Shown here: positions 35,434 through 45,205 of the stretch, piece by piece
Position numbering within the stretch: position 1 is the first letter of the stretch
Layout: each line of letters starts with the position of its first letter
DNA from: Corynebacterium kroppenstedtii DSM 44385
Lineage (GTDB): Bacteria > Actinomycetota > Actinomycetes > Mycobacteriales > Mycobacteriaceae
Length of the DNA stretch: 64,000 bases
Assembly (NCBI RefSeq): GCF_000023145.1
Contig: NC_012704.1
Span: 2,170,001 to 2,234,000, forward strand
Direction: 5' to 3'
Notes under the pieces: model-generated
The model's input: the letters and a program-made list of their open reading frames with translations, nothing else
What the model was told of the DNA's origin: nothing
The model's database searches: none
Position numbers and translations under genes: made by a program

Positions 35434-36423
35434 ATGCCCCACACTCCCGAGCAGCCCAGCACACCGGACTCATCGTCCTCCGACAACAGCTCCGAGTTCG
35501 ACGGCCGCGCGTCCTCGCGACGCACACATCCGCGCACACCTTCACGCACGGTGACCGCCCACGATTGGCTCGAGGCCGCCCGCCCGCACACCTGGGCCAA
35601 CGGCTTTGCCCCCGTCATCGCAGGTACGGGGGCCGCAGCGCTCACGGGGCAGGCGTCGATAATACGGGCGATCCTTGCTGCGATCGTCGGCTGGTTCCTG
35701 GTTATTGGGGTCAATTATGCCAATGACTACTCGGACGGGATCCGGGGTACCGACGACGACCGCTCCGGGCCGTTCCGGTTGACCGCATCGGGCCTGGTGC
35801 AGCCCTATGGCGTTAAGCACGCAGCGTTTATGGCGTTCGGCGTGGCAGCGCTGGCGGGCCTGGTGTTGTGCGCGATCAGTGGGCACTGGTGGCTGATCCT
35901 GGTGGGCGCTGCCTGCGTGGTGGCCGCATGGTTCTACACCGGCGGCAAGCACCCCTACGGGTACCGCGGATTGGGCGAAGTGGCCGTCTTTGTGTTCTTC
36001 GGGCTGGTCGCCGTGCTGGGTACGCAATACACGCAGGCCGACCACGTTAACTGGGCGGGGGTGGCGATCGCGGTAGCTATCGGCTCGGTCTCGGCCGCGG
36101 TGAACTTAGCGAATAACCTACGCGACATACCTAGCGACGAAGCCACGGGCAAAATCACCCTCGCGGTGCGTCTGGGAGACCGCGGGAGCCGGACGCTGTG
36201 GTGCATCCTCGCGGCCATGCCTGTTGTGGCGTCGATACTTCTGGCCTTTATTGCAACGCCGTGGGCTCTGATCGGGCTGGTAGCAGCGCCGGTTCTGGGG
36301 CTGGCTGCGCGACCGATCGTTTCCCACGCCGAGGGGAAAGACCTCATTCCTGTGCTCGGAATGACCGGGCGGGCCATGGTGGTGTGGGCCCTTGTCACCA
36401 CGCTCGCGCTCTGGTTGGGGTAG
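35434..36423 (+). CDS. menA: 1,4-Dihydroxy-2-naphthoate polyprenyltransferase
   Basis: 329 residues, UbiA family with about 8-9 membrane helices. Attaches the polyprenyl chain to DHNA in the membrane. Motifs: ARPHTWANGFAPVIAGTGAA, the first Asp-rich motif NYANDYSDGIRGTDDDRSGP, and the second in LANNLRDIPSDEATGKITLA with RLGDRGSRTL. The N-terminal 40 residues are Ser/Thr/Arg-rich. The ATG at 35434 has CACAAT 6 nt upstream and no ribosome site, so it may be leaderless. Confidence 0.94.
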   Translation: MPHTPEQPSTPDSSSSDNSSEFDGRASSRRTHPRTPSRTVTAHDWLEAARPHTWANGFAPVIAGTGAAALTGQASIIRAILAAIVGWFLVIGVNYANDYSDGIRGTDDDRSGPFRLTASGLVQPYGVKHAAFMAFGVAALAGLVLCAISGHWWLILVGAACVVAAWFYTGGKHPYGYRGLGEVAVFVFFGLVAVLGTQYTQADHVNWAGVAIAVAIGSVSAAVNLANNLRDIPSDEATGKITLAVRLGDRGSRTLWCILAAMPVVASILLAFIATPWALIGLVAAPVLGLAARPIVSHAEGKDLIPVLGMTGRAMVVWALVTTLALWLG

Positions 36424-36442
36424 GTGCGTTGAGACCTATTCC

Positions 36443-36751
36443 CTATTCCCGGTCTTCGAGCTGACTCTTGATGTATTCCTTGTGGGCGCGACGTTGCTCA
36501 TTCCACGAGGCCATTTCCGTGGTCACGCGCCTACGCAGCCCCTTAAACAAGAACATGGACAGCGGCAGCGCCACGATCAGAGCCAGAAGGGCGCTAATCA
36601 TGAGGGGCATCGGCGCGCCCACCAGGTAAGCGCCGTACGCGATCACCACCGTCAAGACGAAGAACAATAACAGCCGGGCCAGCCCATACAGCAGAATATC
36701 CTTCCACGGGCGGGTAGGTTTTTCGGATGGCTGCGTCGTGTCCTCATTCAC
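36443..36751 (-). CDS. DUF4229 family membrane protein
   Basis: 102 residues, two membrane helices (about 24-45, YGLARLLLFFVLTVVIAYGA, and 48-68) and a charged C-terminal helix (RRRVTTEMASWNEQRRAHKE). Matches the small DUF4229 proteins often encoded beside menA in actinobacteria. Function unknown. Convergent with menA, whose stop is 20 nt away. Confidence 0.82.
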   Translation of the reverse strand: MNEDTTQPSEKPTRPWKDILLYGLARLLLFFVLTVVIAYGAYLVGAPMPLMISALLALIVALPLSMFLFKGLRRRVTTEMASWNEQRRAHKEYIKSQLEDRE

Positions 36752-36845
36752 GTATGCCAGATTAGCGGTTCAGCCCGGCGCGAGGTCAACTGGACTCGTT
36801 CCGGCGAGGTTCGTCACGCGGGTCTCGTCGGCAATAAAACGTCGT

Positions 36846-37559
36846 TTAATCCGCGTCGACGCCGGCTTCGCTGTTCGCTAACGCCCACCCGTTGCGTAAT
36901 TCATCTTCGAAATGTTTACAGTCCTCCCAGGTGGGGAGCCGGTCGTCAACGTCGGCAAGAAGAGGAGCTATGCGATCCTTCTCTGAAAAAATCGGATCGA
37001 CCGTGGCAGAGTGCTGATCTGAGGACTCGTCGGAGTTAAGCAGTGCCTGGCAATCGATGCCGAGGGCAGGGTCCGTTATCCGCACACCGAACTCGCGCGA
37101 CGGGTCGTACGCGGTACTAGTCAGATACGTGGCGACCGTGTTGTCCTGGTGCGCGGCAAACCCGTGCCCGATGCCCACAGGGAGGTACACCACGGCGTGA
37201 TTGTCCTGGTTGAGAGGGACAACGATGTGCTTGCCGTAGGTGCTGGAGCCCTTGCGCAGGTCCACGATGATGTCGCTGAGCGCCCCCGCGGGACAGGTCA
37301 CCATCTTCGCCTGACCTGGGGGAACCTCGGCCAGGTGGATGCCGCGTACGACGCCGCGGGCGGACACGCTCATGTTCGCCTGCTCCGGGAAGAACGGGTA
37401 GCCGAGGGCCTCGGCGAAGTCATCCGCCTTGTACCACTCATGGAAACTACCCCTCTGATCAGCGTGAACAGTGGGATAGAAGATGAATACTCCCGGGATC
37501 GGGGTGGCGACGTACGTTGCATGTTGGTCGGGTTCCTGAACTTCGAGTCGGGACGTCAT
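36846..37559 (-). CDS. rmlC: dTDP-4-dehydrorhamnose 3,5-epimerase
   Basis: 237 residues. Cupin enzyme of dTDP-rhamnose synthesis for the cell envelope. Motifs: GVFIFYPTVHADQRGSFHEW, FPEQANMSVSARGVVRGIHL (with His), AKMVTCPAGALSDIIVDLR KGS near the catalytic Asp, and YLPVGIGHGFAAHQDN. The extension after about 190 (IFSEKDRIAPLLADVDDRLP) matches the actinobacterial form. The ATG at 37559 has the better spaced purine stretch; a GTG two codons up is possible. Downstream of rmlB by 50 nt. Confidence 0.92.
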   Translation of the reverse strand: MTSRLEVQEPDQHATYVATPIPGVFIFYPTVHADQRGSFHEWYKADDFAEALGYPFFPEQANMSVSARGVVRGIHLAEVPPGQAKMVTCPAGALSDIIVDLRKGSSTYGKHIVVPLNQDNHAVVYLPVGIGHGFAAHQDNTVATYLTSTAYDPSREFGVRITDPALGIDCQALLNSDESSDQHSATVDPIFSEKDRIAPLLADVDDRLPTWEDCKHFEDELRNGWALANSEAGVDAD

Positions 37560-37609
37560 GCTCACCAGCCTAGTGGGGTGGCGACGTGGGGTGCAGTCCG
37601 AAACCCGGC

Positions 37610-38668
37610 CTACCCGATCTCCCTCTCGGTGAGCGCATACTTTTCCTCAGCAGCCTTGGCCGCAACCTCCCACCACGTGCGATGGCTCCGATACCACTCA
37701 ATCGTCTCGCGCAGACCGTCGGCAAGAAAATGAGTAGGCTCCCACCCCAGCTCGGTGCGGAGCTGCGTTGGGTCGATCGCGTACCGACGATCATGCCCCG
37801 GCCGATCCGTGACATGCACGAAATCGTCGCGGGGCCGGCCAAATGCCTCAAGAAGATCCCCCACGATCTCCAGGTTGGAGCGCTCGCCATCAGCACCGAT
37901 AAGAAACGTGCGGCCGTACAGCGCTGGATCGCGGCGGGCAGCGTCGATAATGGTCCACACGGCACTGTTGTGATCGTCCACATGGATCCAATCGCGCACA
38001 TTCTCGCCCGTGCCGTACACGCGCGGCCGCCGCCCGCCAATGAGCCCGATGATCTGCCGCGGGATCAGCTTCTCCGGGTGCTGCCGGGGCCCGTAATTAT
38101 TCGAACAGTTCGAGATCGTGGCCTTCAGCCCAAAACTGCGCACCCACGCGCGGACTATATGATCCGCCGACGCCTTCGACGCCGAATACGGCGACGACGG
38201 GCGATACGGCGAACTCTCCGTGAAGCGCTCATCCGAACCGATCGGGAGATCACCAAACACTTCGTCCGTCGAAATGTGATGCAGCGGAACGTCGTACTTC
38301 ACGCACGCCGACGCCACCGTCACCGTGCCCTCGATATTGGTCCTGAGGAACGGCGCCGGCTCCCGCAGAGAGTTATCGTTGTGGCTCTCCGCGGCGAAAT
38401 GCACAACTTGATCGGCCGACTCCACCAACTTGTCGACGAGGGGCTGGTCGCACACATCGCCGACGACCAGTTCGCAAAGGTCGGAGTCAGGCGATGTAGC
38501 GGATCCCGCACCTGCGAGGTTGGCGTCGGGCTTTAAGCTCTCCGGATTACCGGCGTAGGTCAACGCGTCGAGGACGACGACTTTCACGTCGGGATAGTGC
38601 GCCCGGGTGTAATGAACGAAATTCGAGCCGATGAAACCAGCTCCGCCGGTAACCAAGACAGTGCGCAT
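37610..38668 (-). CDS. rmlB: dTDP-glucose 4,6-dehydratase
   Basis: 352 residues. Extended SDR enzyme of dTDP-rhamnose synthesis. Motifs: RTVLVTGGAGFIGSNFVHYT (NAD), FAAESHNDNSLREPAPF, HISTDEVFGDLPIG (catalytic Thr/Asp/Glu), SPYSASKASADHIVRAW (YxxxK) and RNWVHVDD-like RDWIHVDDHNSAVW. A small Ala/Gly/Ser insert lies near 48-60. Upstream of rmlC; rmlA and rmlD are not in the window. Confidence 0.94.
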   Translation of the reverse strand: MRTVLVTGGAGFIGSNFVHYTRAHYPDVKVVVLDALTYAGNPESLKPDANLAGAGSATSPDSDLCELVVGDVCDQPLVDKLVESADQVVHFAAESHNDNSLREPAPFLRTNIEGTVTVASACVKYDVPLHHISTDEVFGDLPIGSDERFTESSPYRPSSPYSASKASADHIVRAWVRSFGLKATISNCSNNYGPRQHPEKLIPRQIIGLIGGRRPRVYGTGENVRDWIHVDDHNSAVWTIIDAARRDPALYGRTFLIGADGERSNLEIVGDLLEAFGRPRDDFVHVTDRPGHDRRYAIDPTQLRTELGWEPTHFLADGLRETIEWYRSHRTWWEVAAKAAEEKYALTEREIG

Positions 38669-38699
38669 GGCAAACACCGTACCTCAGCGCCCGGCGCGG

Positions 38700-40187
38700 C
38701 TACTGCATCGCAGCTTCGCGGGCCTCCGCTTCCGCAATCGCGTCCTCATACGTCGGCGTGTCCTCGAGCTCCTTGCGGCTAATGCCCTTATCCCCCACCA
38801 TGCGGTTGATAATCAGAGCGATGGCACCGTCGCCAGTAACGTTGCACGCCGTGCCAAACGAGTCGATCGCGATATACGCCGCGATCATGATCGCAACCTC
38901 AGAATCCGAAAAGCCCAGCATCGACGAGAGCAACCCCGACGCCGCCATGATCGCGCCACCCGGCACGCCCGGCGCGGCGATCATCGTGATGCCCAGCATC
39001 AGCACGAAGCCAATCATCTTCGCCGGCGTCGTGTCGATGTCCGCCATCTGCACAATCGCGAACGCGAACAGCGAAATCTTCATCATCGACCCGGCCAGGT
39101 GAATCGTCGCACACAACGGCACCGTGAACCCAGCGACCGTCGGATCGACCCCATTCTTCTTCGAGCACTCGTACGTGACCGGGATGGTCGCGGCCGACGA
39201 GGACGTCCCCAGCGCGGTGAGGTACGCCGGGATCATGTTCTTGAACGCGCGCCACGGGTTGACCTTCGCGATCCCCCCGGTCACCGAAAACTGCAGCACC
39301 AGGAGGATGCCCGTCATGAGGATGGCCAGCACGATGACCTTCGCGAACGACACCAGCGTGTTCGTCAAATTGCCGTTCATGCCCATCGACAAGAACATGC
39401 CGAAAATGAACGGCGGCAGGAGCGGGATCACGAACTTACTGATCACGCGCATGATCACGCGCTCGAGGTCCTTCGCGCCCGCGTACAGCGTGTCGCTCTT
39501 CACCGCGGTCATGGCCACGCCGATGGTGAACGCCAGCAGAAGGGCCGTCATCACCTCGAACGGCGGCTTCATCTCAATCTCGAAGAACGGCTTGAGCGCG
39601 CCGTCGTCGACAGTTTTTGCCTTGAAAAGATCGTCGCCTTTCAGCAACCACGGATACACTATCGACGCCGTACCAAAGGCGATCAGGCCCGAGAAGATGG
39701 TCGAGCCGTACGCGACGCCCGTTGTAATTGCTAACCACTTGCCGGCGCCGCGGCCCAGGCCGGAGATTGCCGGCGTGATTAGCGCGAAGATGAGCACCGG
39801 GATGAAGAAGCTCAGGAAGTTGCTGAACAGGCTGTTGTACGTGACGAACACGCGGGCGAGCCAATCCGGGAAGAACAGCGAACAGCCGATGCCGGCGATG
39901 ATGGCGATGATGATCTGCCACAAAAGGTTGCCGCGGATGTGCTGGCCGATGGACTTTTTGGGGTGGGTGGTGGCGTCCTCTGGGGTGCTGGCCTTGGCGG
40001 CCGCTGCTTTATCGGTCTTGTTGGTCCCCTTAGTCGCGCTGGTCCCGTTGGTTTCGCTGGTTTCGCCGTGCGGCGCGCCCGTTGTCGCAGATGATTGAGC
40101 TGTGTTGGCCGGGCGGGAACTATGTGCCGCCGATCCCTCCATAGGGGGTTCGTTCGCTGGCTGCTCAGGTGGGACCGACTTGGGCAT
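38700..40187 (-). CDS. Dicarboxylate/amino acid:cation symporter (DAACS family)
   Basis: 495 residues. About 80 N-terminal residues are Thr/Ala/Lys-rich and absent from most relatives. The core has eight helices and two hairpin loops: the HP1 motif GTSSSAATIPVTYECSKKNG and the TM7 region VAGFTVPLCATIHLAGS, where the glutamate transporter NMDGT motif reads HLAGS; HP2 has GVPGGAIMAASGLLSS. Such variants are seen in a branch whose substrates are poorly known. AGAGGAAG lies before the ATG. Substrate not predictable. Confidence 0.82.
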   Translation of the reverse strand: MPKSVPPEQPANEPPMEGSAAHSSRPANTAQSSATTGAPHGETSETNGTSATKGTNKTDKAAAAKASTPEDATTHPKKSIGQHIRGNLLWQIIIAIIAGIGCSLFFPDWLARVFVTYNSLFSNFLSFFIPVLIFALITPAISGLGRGAGKWLAITTGVAYGSTIFSGLIAFGTASIVYPWLLKGDDLFKAKTVDDGALKPFFEIEMKPPFEVMTALLLAFTIGVAMTAVKSDTLYAGAKDLERVIMRVISKFVIPLLPPFIFGMFLSMGMNGNLTNTLVSFAKVIVLAILMTGILLVLQFSVTGGIAKVNPWRAFKNMIPAYLTALGTSSSAATIPVTYECSKKNGVDPTVAGFTVPLCATIHLAGSMMKISLFAFAIVQMADIDTTPAKMIGFVLMLGITMIAAPGVPGGAIMAASGLLSSMLGFSDSEVAIMIAAYIAIDSFGTACNVTGDGAIALIINRMVGDKGISRKELEDTPTYEDAIAEAEAREAAMQ

Positions 40188-40443
40188 TAGGGATCTTCCT
40201 CTTCATGTGACCTTTTATCCCCAATGAGATTATTAGGCGGTCGGTCCCTTTTCCAAAGCCTCGCCCGTGATTTAACCTGCCGGAAATAAACGAAGGTGTT
40301 GGTGGGGTGCCCCGGACTGTTTGGAGGTCCGGGGGTCGTTTGGCTCCCGGGCCCGTTTGGCGGACAAGGTTCGTTCGGCGCACAGGGCCCGCGGAAAATG
40401 AGGAAGACTAATTCCTGGCGACGCTTACGTCGGTCTATTCCTC
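40188..40443. other. Gap before the dispersed element
   Basis: Upstream region of the DAACS gene. A purine/pyrimidine-biased stretch rich in GGNCCNGGGG words (about 40300-40395) stands out, but no gene or known motif was recognised. Confidence 0.35.
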
Positions 40444-40567
40444 GAATTTTGCGGAGGTATATGGGGTCCAGAAAAAACTGTGGGGGTATATGGGCGAAAA
40501 ATGGCCGAAAATTGACCATATCCGCCCGCACTTTTCGCCACCGGGTCGCGTATCCCCCAGCAGTTTT
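40444..40567 (+). repeat. Dispersed palindromic element, copy C
   Basis: About 124 bp. Left iterons TTGCGGAGGTATATGGGG and CTGTGGGGGTATATGG, the core GCGAAAAATGGCCGAAAATT, then inverted CCATATCCGCCCGCACTTTT and CGTATCCCCCAGCAGTTTT. Its right end runs into the stop codon of the resC gene (40566-40568), so it lies exactly at a gene boundary. Same orientation as A and B. Confidence 0.85.
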
Positions 40568-41750
40568 AATTCAACCCGGCGTACGAGTGCAGCCCCGACA
40601 CCACGAGGTTGATGAAGAACAGGTTGAACACCATGATCCCGAAGGCAACCACGTTGATCCATGCTGCTCGCTGGTCTTTCCACCCCGTCGTGGCTCGAGC
40701 GTGTAGGTAAGCTGCGTACAGAATCCACGTCACGAAAGACATCGTCTCCTTGGGGTCCCAGTTCCAGAACCGACCCCACGCGGATTCGGCCCAGATCGCA
40801 CCAAAAATCACGCCGAGCCCGAAAATCGGAAACGCCACGACGGCCGTGCGGTATGCCAGCCGGTCGAGCCGCTTAGCACTCGGCAGCGGCCCCGCGATCT
40901 TCCCTACGATGCCGTGCTCTTCCCCCACCGGCTGAAACATTCTCACGATGTACGCCAAGCTACACATTCCGGATATCAGCCCGAAACCAGCACCGATGGA
41001 CACCGTCGACACGTGAATGGGGAACCAGTATGACTGCAGCGCGGGTACCACCGGTGCCGACGCCGCGTACAGTTTCATCCCGCCGTAGAACAGCAGCGCG
41101 ACCACGGGAGTCAGCACCCAGGGCCACATGATGCGGTTTTCGCGCTTGGTCAGAACCACCGTGGCGACGATCATCGCGACCAGCGACACCAGGGCGACAT
41201 ATTCGTATAGATTGCCCCAGGGGAAGCGATGTGCCGACAGCCCACGCAGAATGACGCACGCCGCGTGGAACAGCAGTCCGAGGAAAACGACACCCTGGCC
41301 GAACGTCCCCAAGCGGTCCACGCTGTCTTGACGAGCGTCGAGCTCAGCTTGGCTCATCACCGGGCGATCGTGGGCAACGCGTCCCCACAATGAGCGGGCC
41401 CGAGAACCTCCGCGACTCGACGAATCAGCAGAGGTTGTGGAGGCAACATCATCTGTGCCAGTACCTGCACCCACGCTTACCGACGCGACACCGGATTCCG
41501 ATGCCTCCGACGCAACGCCGGATTTCGTCGCGCTAGCTCCGACCAGCTCTTTGTCCGAGGCGGCCTGGACCTGGGTTCCCTGACCTCCGGACTGGCTTTC
41601 CTCACGACGACTAGCGTCCTCATATGCCTCTTGAAGCATCCGCTCGCGCACGTAGTAGGCCAACATCACGATCAGCCCGATGACGTACACGGCGAACGCC
41701 ACTTTGAACGAAAAGTCCGAAAACGAGGCGAGAGTCTTATTAACCGGCAT
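40566..41750 (-). CDS. resC: Cytochrome c biogenesis protein CcsA/ResC (system II)
   Basis: 394 residues. With ResB it carries heme across the membrane and attaches it to apocytochrome c. About 8 helices; the heme-handling WWD-type motif is in AWGRFWNWDPKETMSFVTWI, with conserved His residues in FLGLLFHAACVILRGL and later. The loop between helix 1 and 2 (about 40-135) is long and Ser/Glu/Gln-rich. AGAGGAG stands right before the ATG. Downstream of resB by 104 nt. Confidence 0.92.
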   Translation of the reverse strand: MPVNKTLASFSDFSFKVAFAVYVIGLIVMLAYYVRERMLQEAYEDASRREESQSGGQGTQVQAASDKELVGASATKSGVASEASESGVASVSVGAGTGTDDVASTTSADSSSRGGSRARSLWGRVAHDRPVMSQAELDARQDSVDRLGTFGQGVVFLGLLFHAACVILRGLSAHRFPWGNLYEYVALVSLVAMIVATVVLTKRENRIMWPWVLTPVVALLFYGGMKLYAASAPVVPALQSYWFPIHVSTVSIGAGFGLISGMCSLAYIVRMFQPVGEEHGIVGKIAGPLPSAKRLDRLAYRTAVVAFPIFGLGVIFGAIWAESAWGRFWNWDPKETMSFVTWILYAAYLHARATTGWKDQRAAWINVVAFGIMVFNLFFINLVVSGLHSYAGLN

Positions 41751-41854
41751 AGTTCTCCTCTTGATCTGTGCCCAGGCTATTCCACGTCACACTTTGGAGC
41801 AATAAACACCCCATACTCCCAGGACGCACGACGACGGCCCGCACGAGCACCCCA

Positions 41855-43486
41855 TCAATCCTCGTCGTCGTCCTCGTATTCATCGTCATCGTCCGGTTCC
41901 TGCAGGATTGCCCGCGCGTACTTATTGAACTCGCGGCCCCAGCCGGCCCTATCGGTGCGCGCAAGCCCGGCGGTCTCGACAAGCGCGGTGCCGTCGTCTT
42001 GCGGGGTGACGCGCACCCACATGCGTCGCCGCTTAATCGACACGGACCCCACCAACCCGGCAAGCATGATGAGCGTGATCCCCAACAAATACCCCTGCGT
42101 CGGATCGTGGCTGACCTGCAGGTTCACGAAGGGCTTCGCGCCGTTGAACGTGATTTCCGTCCCGTCGTTGAGGGTGGTTTTCTCGCCCTTCCGCAGGTTC
42201 ACGCGATCAATTTTCGACAACAGCCCCTGGTGAATCAGGCTCGTGTCCAGGGTGAAGATGCTCTGGCCCACGCCGGTATCCAGCCCGGCATCGCCACGGA
42301 ACACGTCGATAGCAACGGCCTCATCGTCCTGGGTGGGAAACCGCGACGCAGACAGCACATTGTTGTTCTCGCCGGTGAACACAGCCGTCGGCGCGTACAT
42401 ACCCTGGATCGCCAGCTGGTTTTTCCGTCGTTCTTGCAGGTCAGGGTACATCCCGGCGGGCGGATCAAACCGCATCGCGCCGGCTGACAGGAAGTTCGTC
42501 ATGTCGGTCGGCTGCCACTGGATCTCTCCCGTGCGCGTCTCGCCGTCGGGCCACTTGACCGTAAACGAGGGCGCATAACCATGCCCCTGCAGGTACACGC
42601 GGTCGCCCGCGATCCGCAGCGGGTGATTGACCTTCAGCGTGTACTTTGTCCACTCTGACGTGGGCTTATCGACGTCGTCCTTCGTCGCATACCGAATGTC
42701 GGAGGTGAACATCTTCGCCTGCCCATTGGACAAGTAGTCCGCTTTGAAGTCCTCGATCTGCAGGCAGTACGGGGACAGGCGCGTTCCGTCGACAAGAGCC
42801 CCGTGTCGGAACGAGTCAAAATTAGCGACGGCTGAGTTGCAGAACTGCGAGTTTTCGTTGCCGGCGATGACGATGACCTGGCCTTCGTAGTACATCAGGC
42901 GACCGGCCGCGATGAAGACCAGCATGACGGTGAGGCCGATGTGAAACACGAGGTTGCAGAATTCGCGGGCGTATCCGCGTTCCGCACTGAACGACCATTG
43001 CCCGGCGCGGTCCTCGTTTGCCGACGTTTCACGCGTGTGCCATCTCTTGAACAGCGGGGTGATGTGATCGCGCGCGTAGGTGTCGGTGTCGGAAAAGTCG
43101 CTGGCCGGGATGGTGCGGGCGCGGTAGTGGGGCAGCCGGTTGAGGTTCTTGGGCGCTCGCACGGGCTGGGAGCGCATCGCTTTGTAGTGCTCCCATGTGC
43201 GGGGGATGATGCAGCCGACTAGCGATATGAACAGCAGGACGTAGATGGCGGTGAACCACGTGGAGGAGAAAACGTCGAAAAGCTGGAGCTTGTCGTAGAT
43301 CTGTCCGAGCTTGCCGTTGTCGGCGATGTAGGTGTCGACTTTCTCTTGGTTCAGGGAGCGCTGTGGGAGGATGGCCCCTGGGATTGCGCCGAGGGCCAGG
43401 AGGAATAGCAAAATCAGCGCGGTCCGCATGCTGGTTAGCCAGCGCCAGGGGATGCGCCACAGTGATGAGAATTGTTTGCGCGCCAA
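41855..43486 (-). CDS. resB: Cytochrome c biogenesis protein ResB (system II)
   Basis: 543 residues. Partner of ResC/CcsA. Three N-terminal helices (about 22-40 ILLFLLALGAIPGAILPQRS, 75-95, 165-188), a large extracytoplasmic domain and one helix near 468-486 (YLLGITLIMLAGLVGSVSIK). A Glu/Asp-rich end (EPDDDDEYEDDDED). The start is TTG at 43486 with AAAGG upstream. Middle gene of resA-ccdA-resB-resC. Confidence 0.92.
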   Translation of the reverse strand: MARKQFSSLWRIPWRWLTSMRTALILLFLLALGAIPGAILPQRSLNQEKVDTYIADNGKLGQIYDKLQLFDVFSSTWFTAIYVLLFISLVGCIIPRTWEHYKAMRSQPVRAPKNLNRLPHYRARTIPASDFSDTDTYARDHITPLFKRWHTRETSANEDRAGQWSFSAERGYAREFCNLVFHIGLTVMLVFIAAGRLMYYEGQVIVIAGNENSQFCNSAVANFDSFRHGALVDGTRLSPYCLQIEDFKADYLSNGQAKMFTSDIRYATKDDVDKPTSEWTKYTLKVNHPLRIAGDRVYLQGHGYAPSFTVKWPDGETRTGEIQWQPTDMTNFLSAGAMRFDPPAGMYPDLQERRKNQLAIQGMYAPTAVFTGENNNVLSASRFPTQDDEAVAIDVFRGDAGLDTGVGQSIFTLDTSLIHQGLLSKIDRVNLRKGEKTTLNDGTEITFNGAKPFVNLQVSHDPTQGYLLGITLIMLAGLVGSVSIKRRRMWVRVTPQDDGTALVETAGLARTDRAGWGREFNKYARAILQEPDDDDEYEDDDED

Positions 43487-43548
43487 ATCGTCTGCCTTTC
43501 TTTTGCTATCCGATTATGGTCTATGCGGCAGATCAAGGGTGAAGAGGT

Positions 43549-44373
43549 CTAGATGGGGGTCACCGTGCTGGTCACTGCCCATTGCCGGATCCACGACACG
43601 AATACCGCCCATTGGCCTGTGACCAGGGCAATCCCGACGACGATCAGGGCGACACCACCGGCGATCTGGACCCCGCGACTGTGACGACGCAACCACGATA
43701 CGCTCGCTAGCGCCCGGGAGGACCCCAACGCCACGATGACGAAGGGCAGCCCCAGCCCCAAGCAGTAGAAGATGATGAGGATGACTCCGCGCAGGGCCGT
43801 CGTTCCCTCCGTTCCGGCAGCGATGCTAATGATCCCGGCGAGGGTGGGACCTAAACATGGCGTCCACCCGAGGGCGAACACTGCGCCCAGAAGCGGAGCC
43901 CCCATCAACGTGGACCAATGCTTCGGAGCCATGCGACGCTCGTTCTGCAGGAACGGTATGAACCCTAGGAACACCACGCCCATCACAATGGTGACGACGC
44001 CGCCGACGCGTTGTAGCAGCTCGTTGTTCATCTGCAGGGCGGAGATGGCGCCAAAGATGGACGCCGTCGCTAAGACGAAGACCAGGGTGAAACCGGCGAC
44101 GAACAGCAACGCAGCCCCGGCAACGCGACCACGGTGCGAGCGAACTTTTGTCCCCTCAGCTGTGATGTCGCTTTCCGCGCCGACGACACCGGCGAGGTAG
44201 GAAATATAGCCGGGCACGAGCGGAATGACGCATGGGCTCGCGAACGAAACAAGGCCTGCGAGTGCGGCAGCGCCTAACGCGAGGAGTAGCGGACCCGACG
44301 CCGCGGTGTCCGCAAAAGCGGCACCGATATCAGCGTGAAGCTGGGCGGCATGAACCTGGGCGGGGATCATCAT
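43549..44373 (-). CDS. ccdA: Thiol-disulfide transmembrane transporter CcdA
   Basis: 274 residues, six helices. Moves reducing power from cytoplasmic thioredoxin to extracytoplasmic thioredoxin-like proteins for cytochrome c maturation. The two reactive Cys are in VSFASPCVIPLVPGYISYLA and LGWTPCLGPTLAGI. The start overlaps the stop of the TlpA-like gene by ATGA, so translation is coupled. Confidence 0.94.
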   Translation of the reverse strand: MMIPAQVHAAQLHADIGAAFADTAASGPLLLALGAAALAGLVSFASPCVIPLVPGYISYLAGVVGAESDITAEGTKVRSHRGRVAGAALLFVAGFTLVFVLATASIFGAISALQMNNELLQRVGGVVTIVMGVVFLGFIPFLQNERRMAPKHWSTLMGAPLLGAVFALGWTPCLGPTLAGIISIAAGTEGTTALRGVILIIFYCLGLGLPFVIVALGSSRALASVSWLRRHSRGVQIAGGVALIVVGIALVTGQWAVFVSWIRQWAVTSTVTPI

Positions 44374-45146
44374 TCCTTCTCCAGGTCGTTCACAACGTCC
44401 ATGATTTCTTTCGCATTGACCTCACGGAGGAAGACCGCCGCCGGCCGGTGCTGTTTATCGAGGACAATCGTCGTCGGCACGACGGATGCGGGGATTCCGC
44501 CTAGAGAGATAGCAGATTTGAAGGAGGGGTCGTAGATGCTCGGGTAGGTGATGTCGTTATCTTTGACGAAATCCTGTGCGGCCTGCTTGTTGAAATCGCG
44601 GACGTTGATCCCGAGAACGGTGCCGGCTGGTCCGCCTTTCGATGTGCCGGAATCATCCGAACCGTCCGCGCCATTTCCCGGACCTTTCTGCAGGTCATCC
44701 TGGATTTCTTGCAGGTCATCGACCTCGGTGCGGCACGGGGCACACCACTGGCCCCAGGCGTTCAGCACCACGATCTGATTGTCGAAATCCGACAACTTAA
44801 TCGTCTTATCCGACTCCATTAACGACGGCCCGGACAGGTCTTTGACCGGCTTACGATCCTTCTGGTCGTACTTGATGACCAACTGGCCACCCGGGGACAC
44901 GAAGCTGAAATTCCCGCCGACGGCGACAGCGTCTTTACCAGCGGTTTCGTCAGAACCGCAGGCGGTCAGTGTGGTAGCACCGACCGCTGCGATGGCGCAG
45001 GCCACAAGTGCGGACGCTACAGAGTGACGCACGGACAGCACCCAACCATGACGATGCGTCACTTTGCGCGGACGCGCCGAAGTATCCACCGATGCGCCAC
45101 CGTGCGCAGCCACCTTTGGACTAGCGGATGTCGTCTTCTTCACCAC
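44370..45146 (-). CDS. resA: TlpA/ResA-like thioredoxin lipoprotein
   Basis: 258 residues. The N-terminus has a basic region, a hydrophobic stretch (about 45-60, VASALVACAIAAVGATTL) and a lipobox TLTAC, so it is probably a lipoprotein facing the outside. The thioredoxin domain has the active site WGQWCAPCRTEVDDL and a cis-Pro region GGIPASVVPTTIV. A Gly/Ser/Asp insert lies near 155-172. It should reduce apocytochrome c thiols with electrons from CcdA. Start GTG at 45146 with GAGG 8 nt before it. Confidence 0.9.
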   Translation of the reverse strand: MVKKTTSASPKVAAHGGASVDTSARPRKVTHRHGWVLSVRHSVASALVACAIAAVGATTLTACGSDETAGKDAVAVGGNFSFVSPGGQLVIKYDQKDRKPVKDLSGPSLMESDKTIKLSDFDNQIVVLNAWGQWCAPCRTEVDDLQEIQDDLQKGPGNGADGSDDSGTSKGGPAGTVLGINVRDFNKQAAQDFVKDNDITYPSIYDPSFKSAISLGGIPASVVPTTIVLDKQHRPAAVFLREVNAKEIMDVVNDLEKE

Positions 45147-45205
45147 TCACACCACCTCACACTGAATCCGGCCCGTATCGTCAACTTATACGCCACGTGT
45201 CGGAC

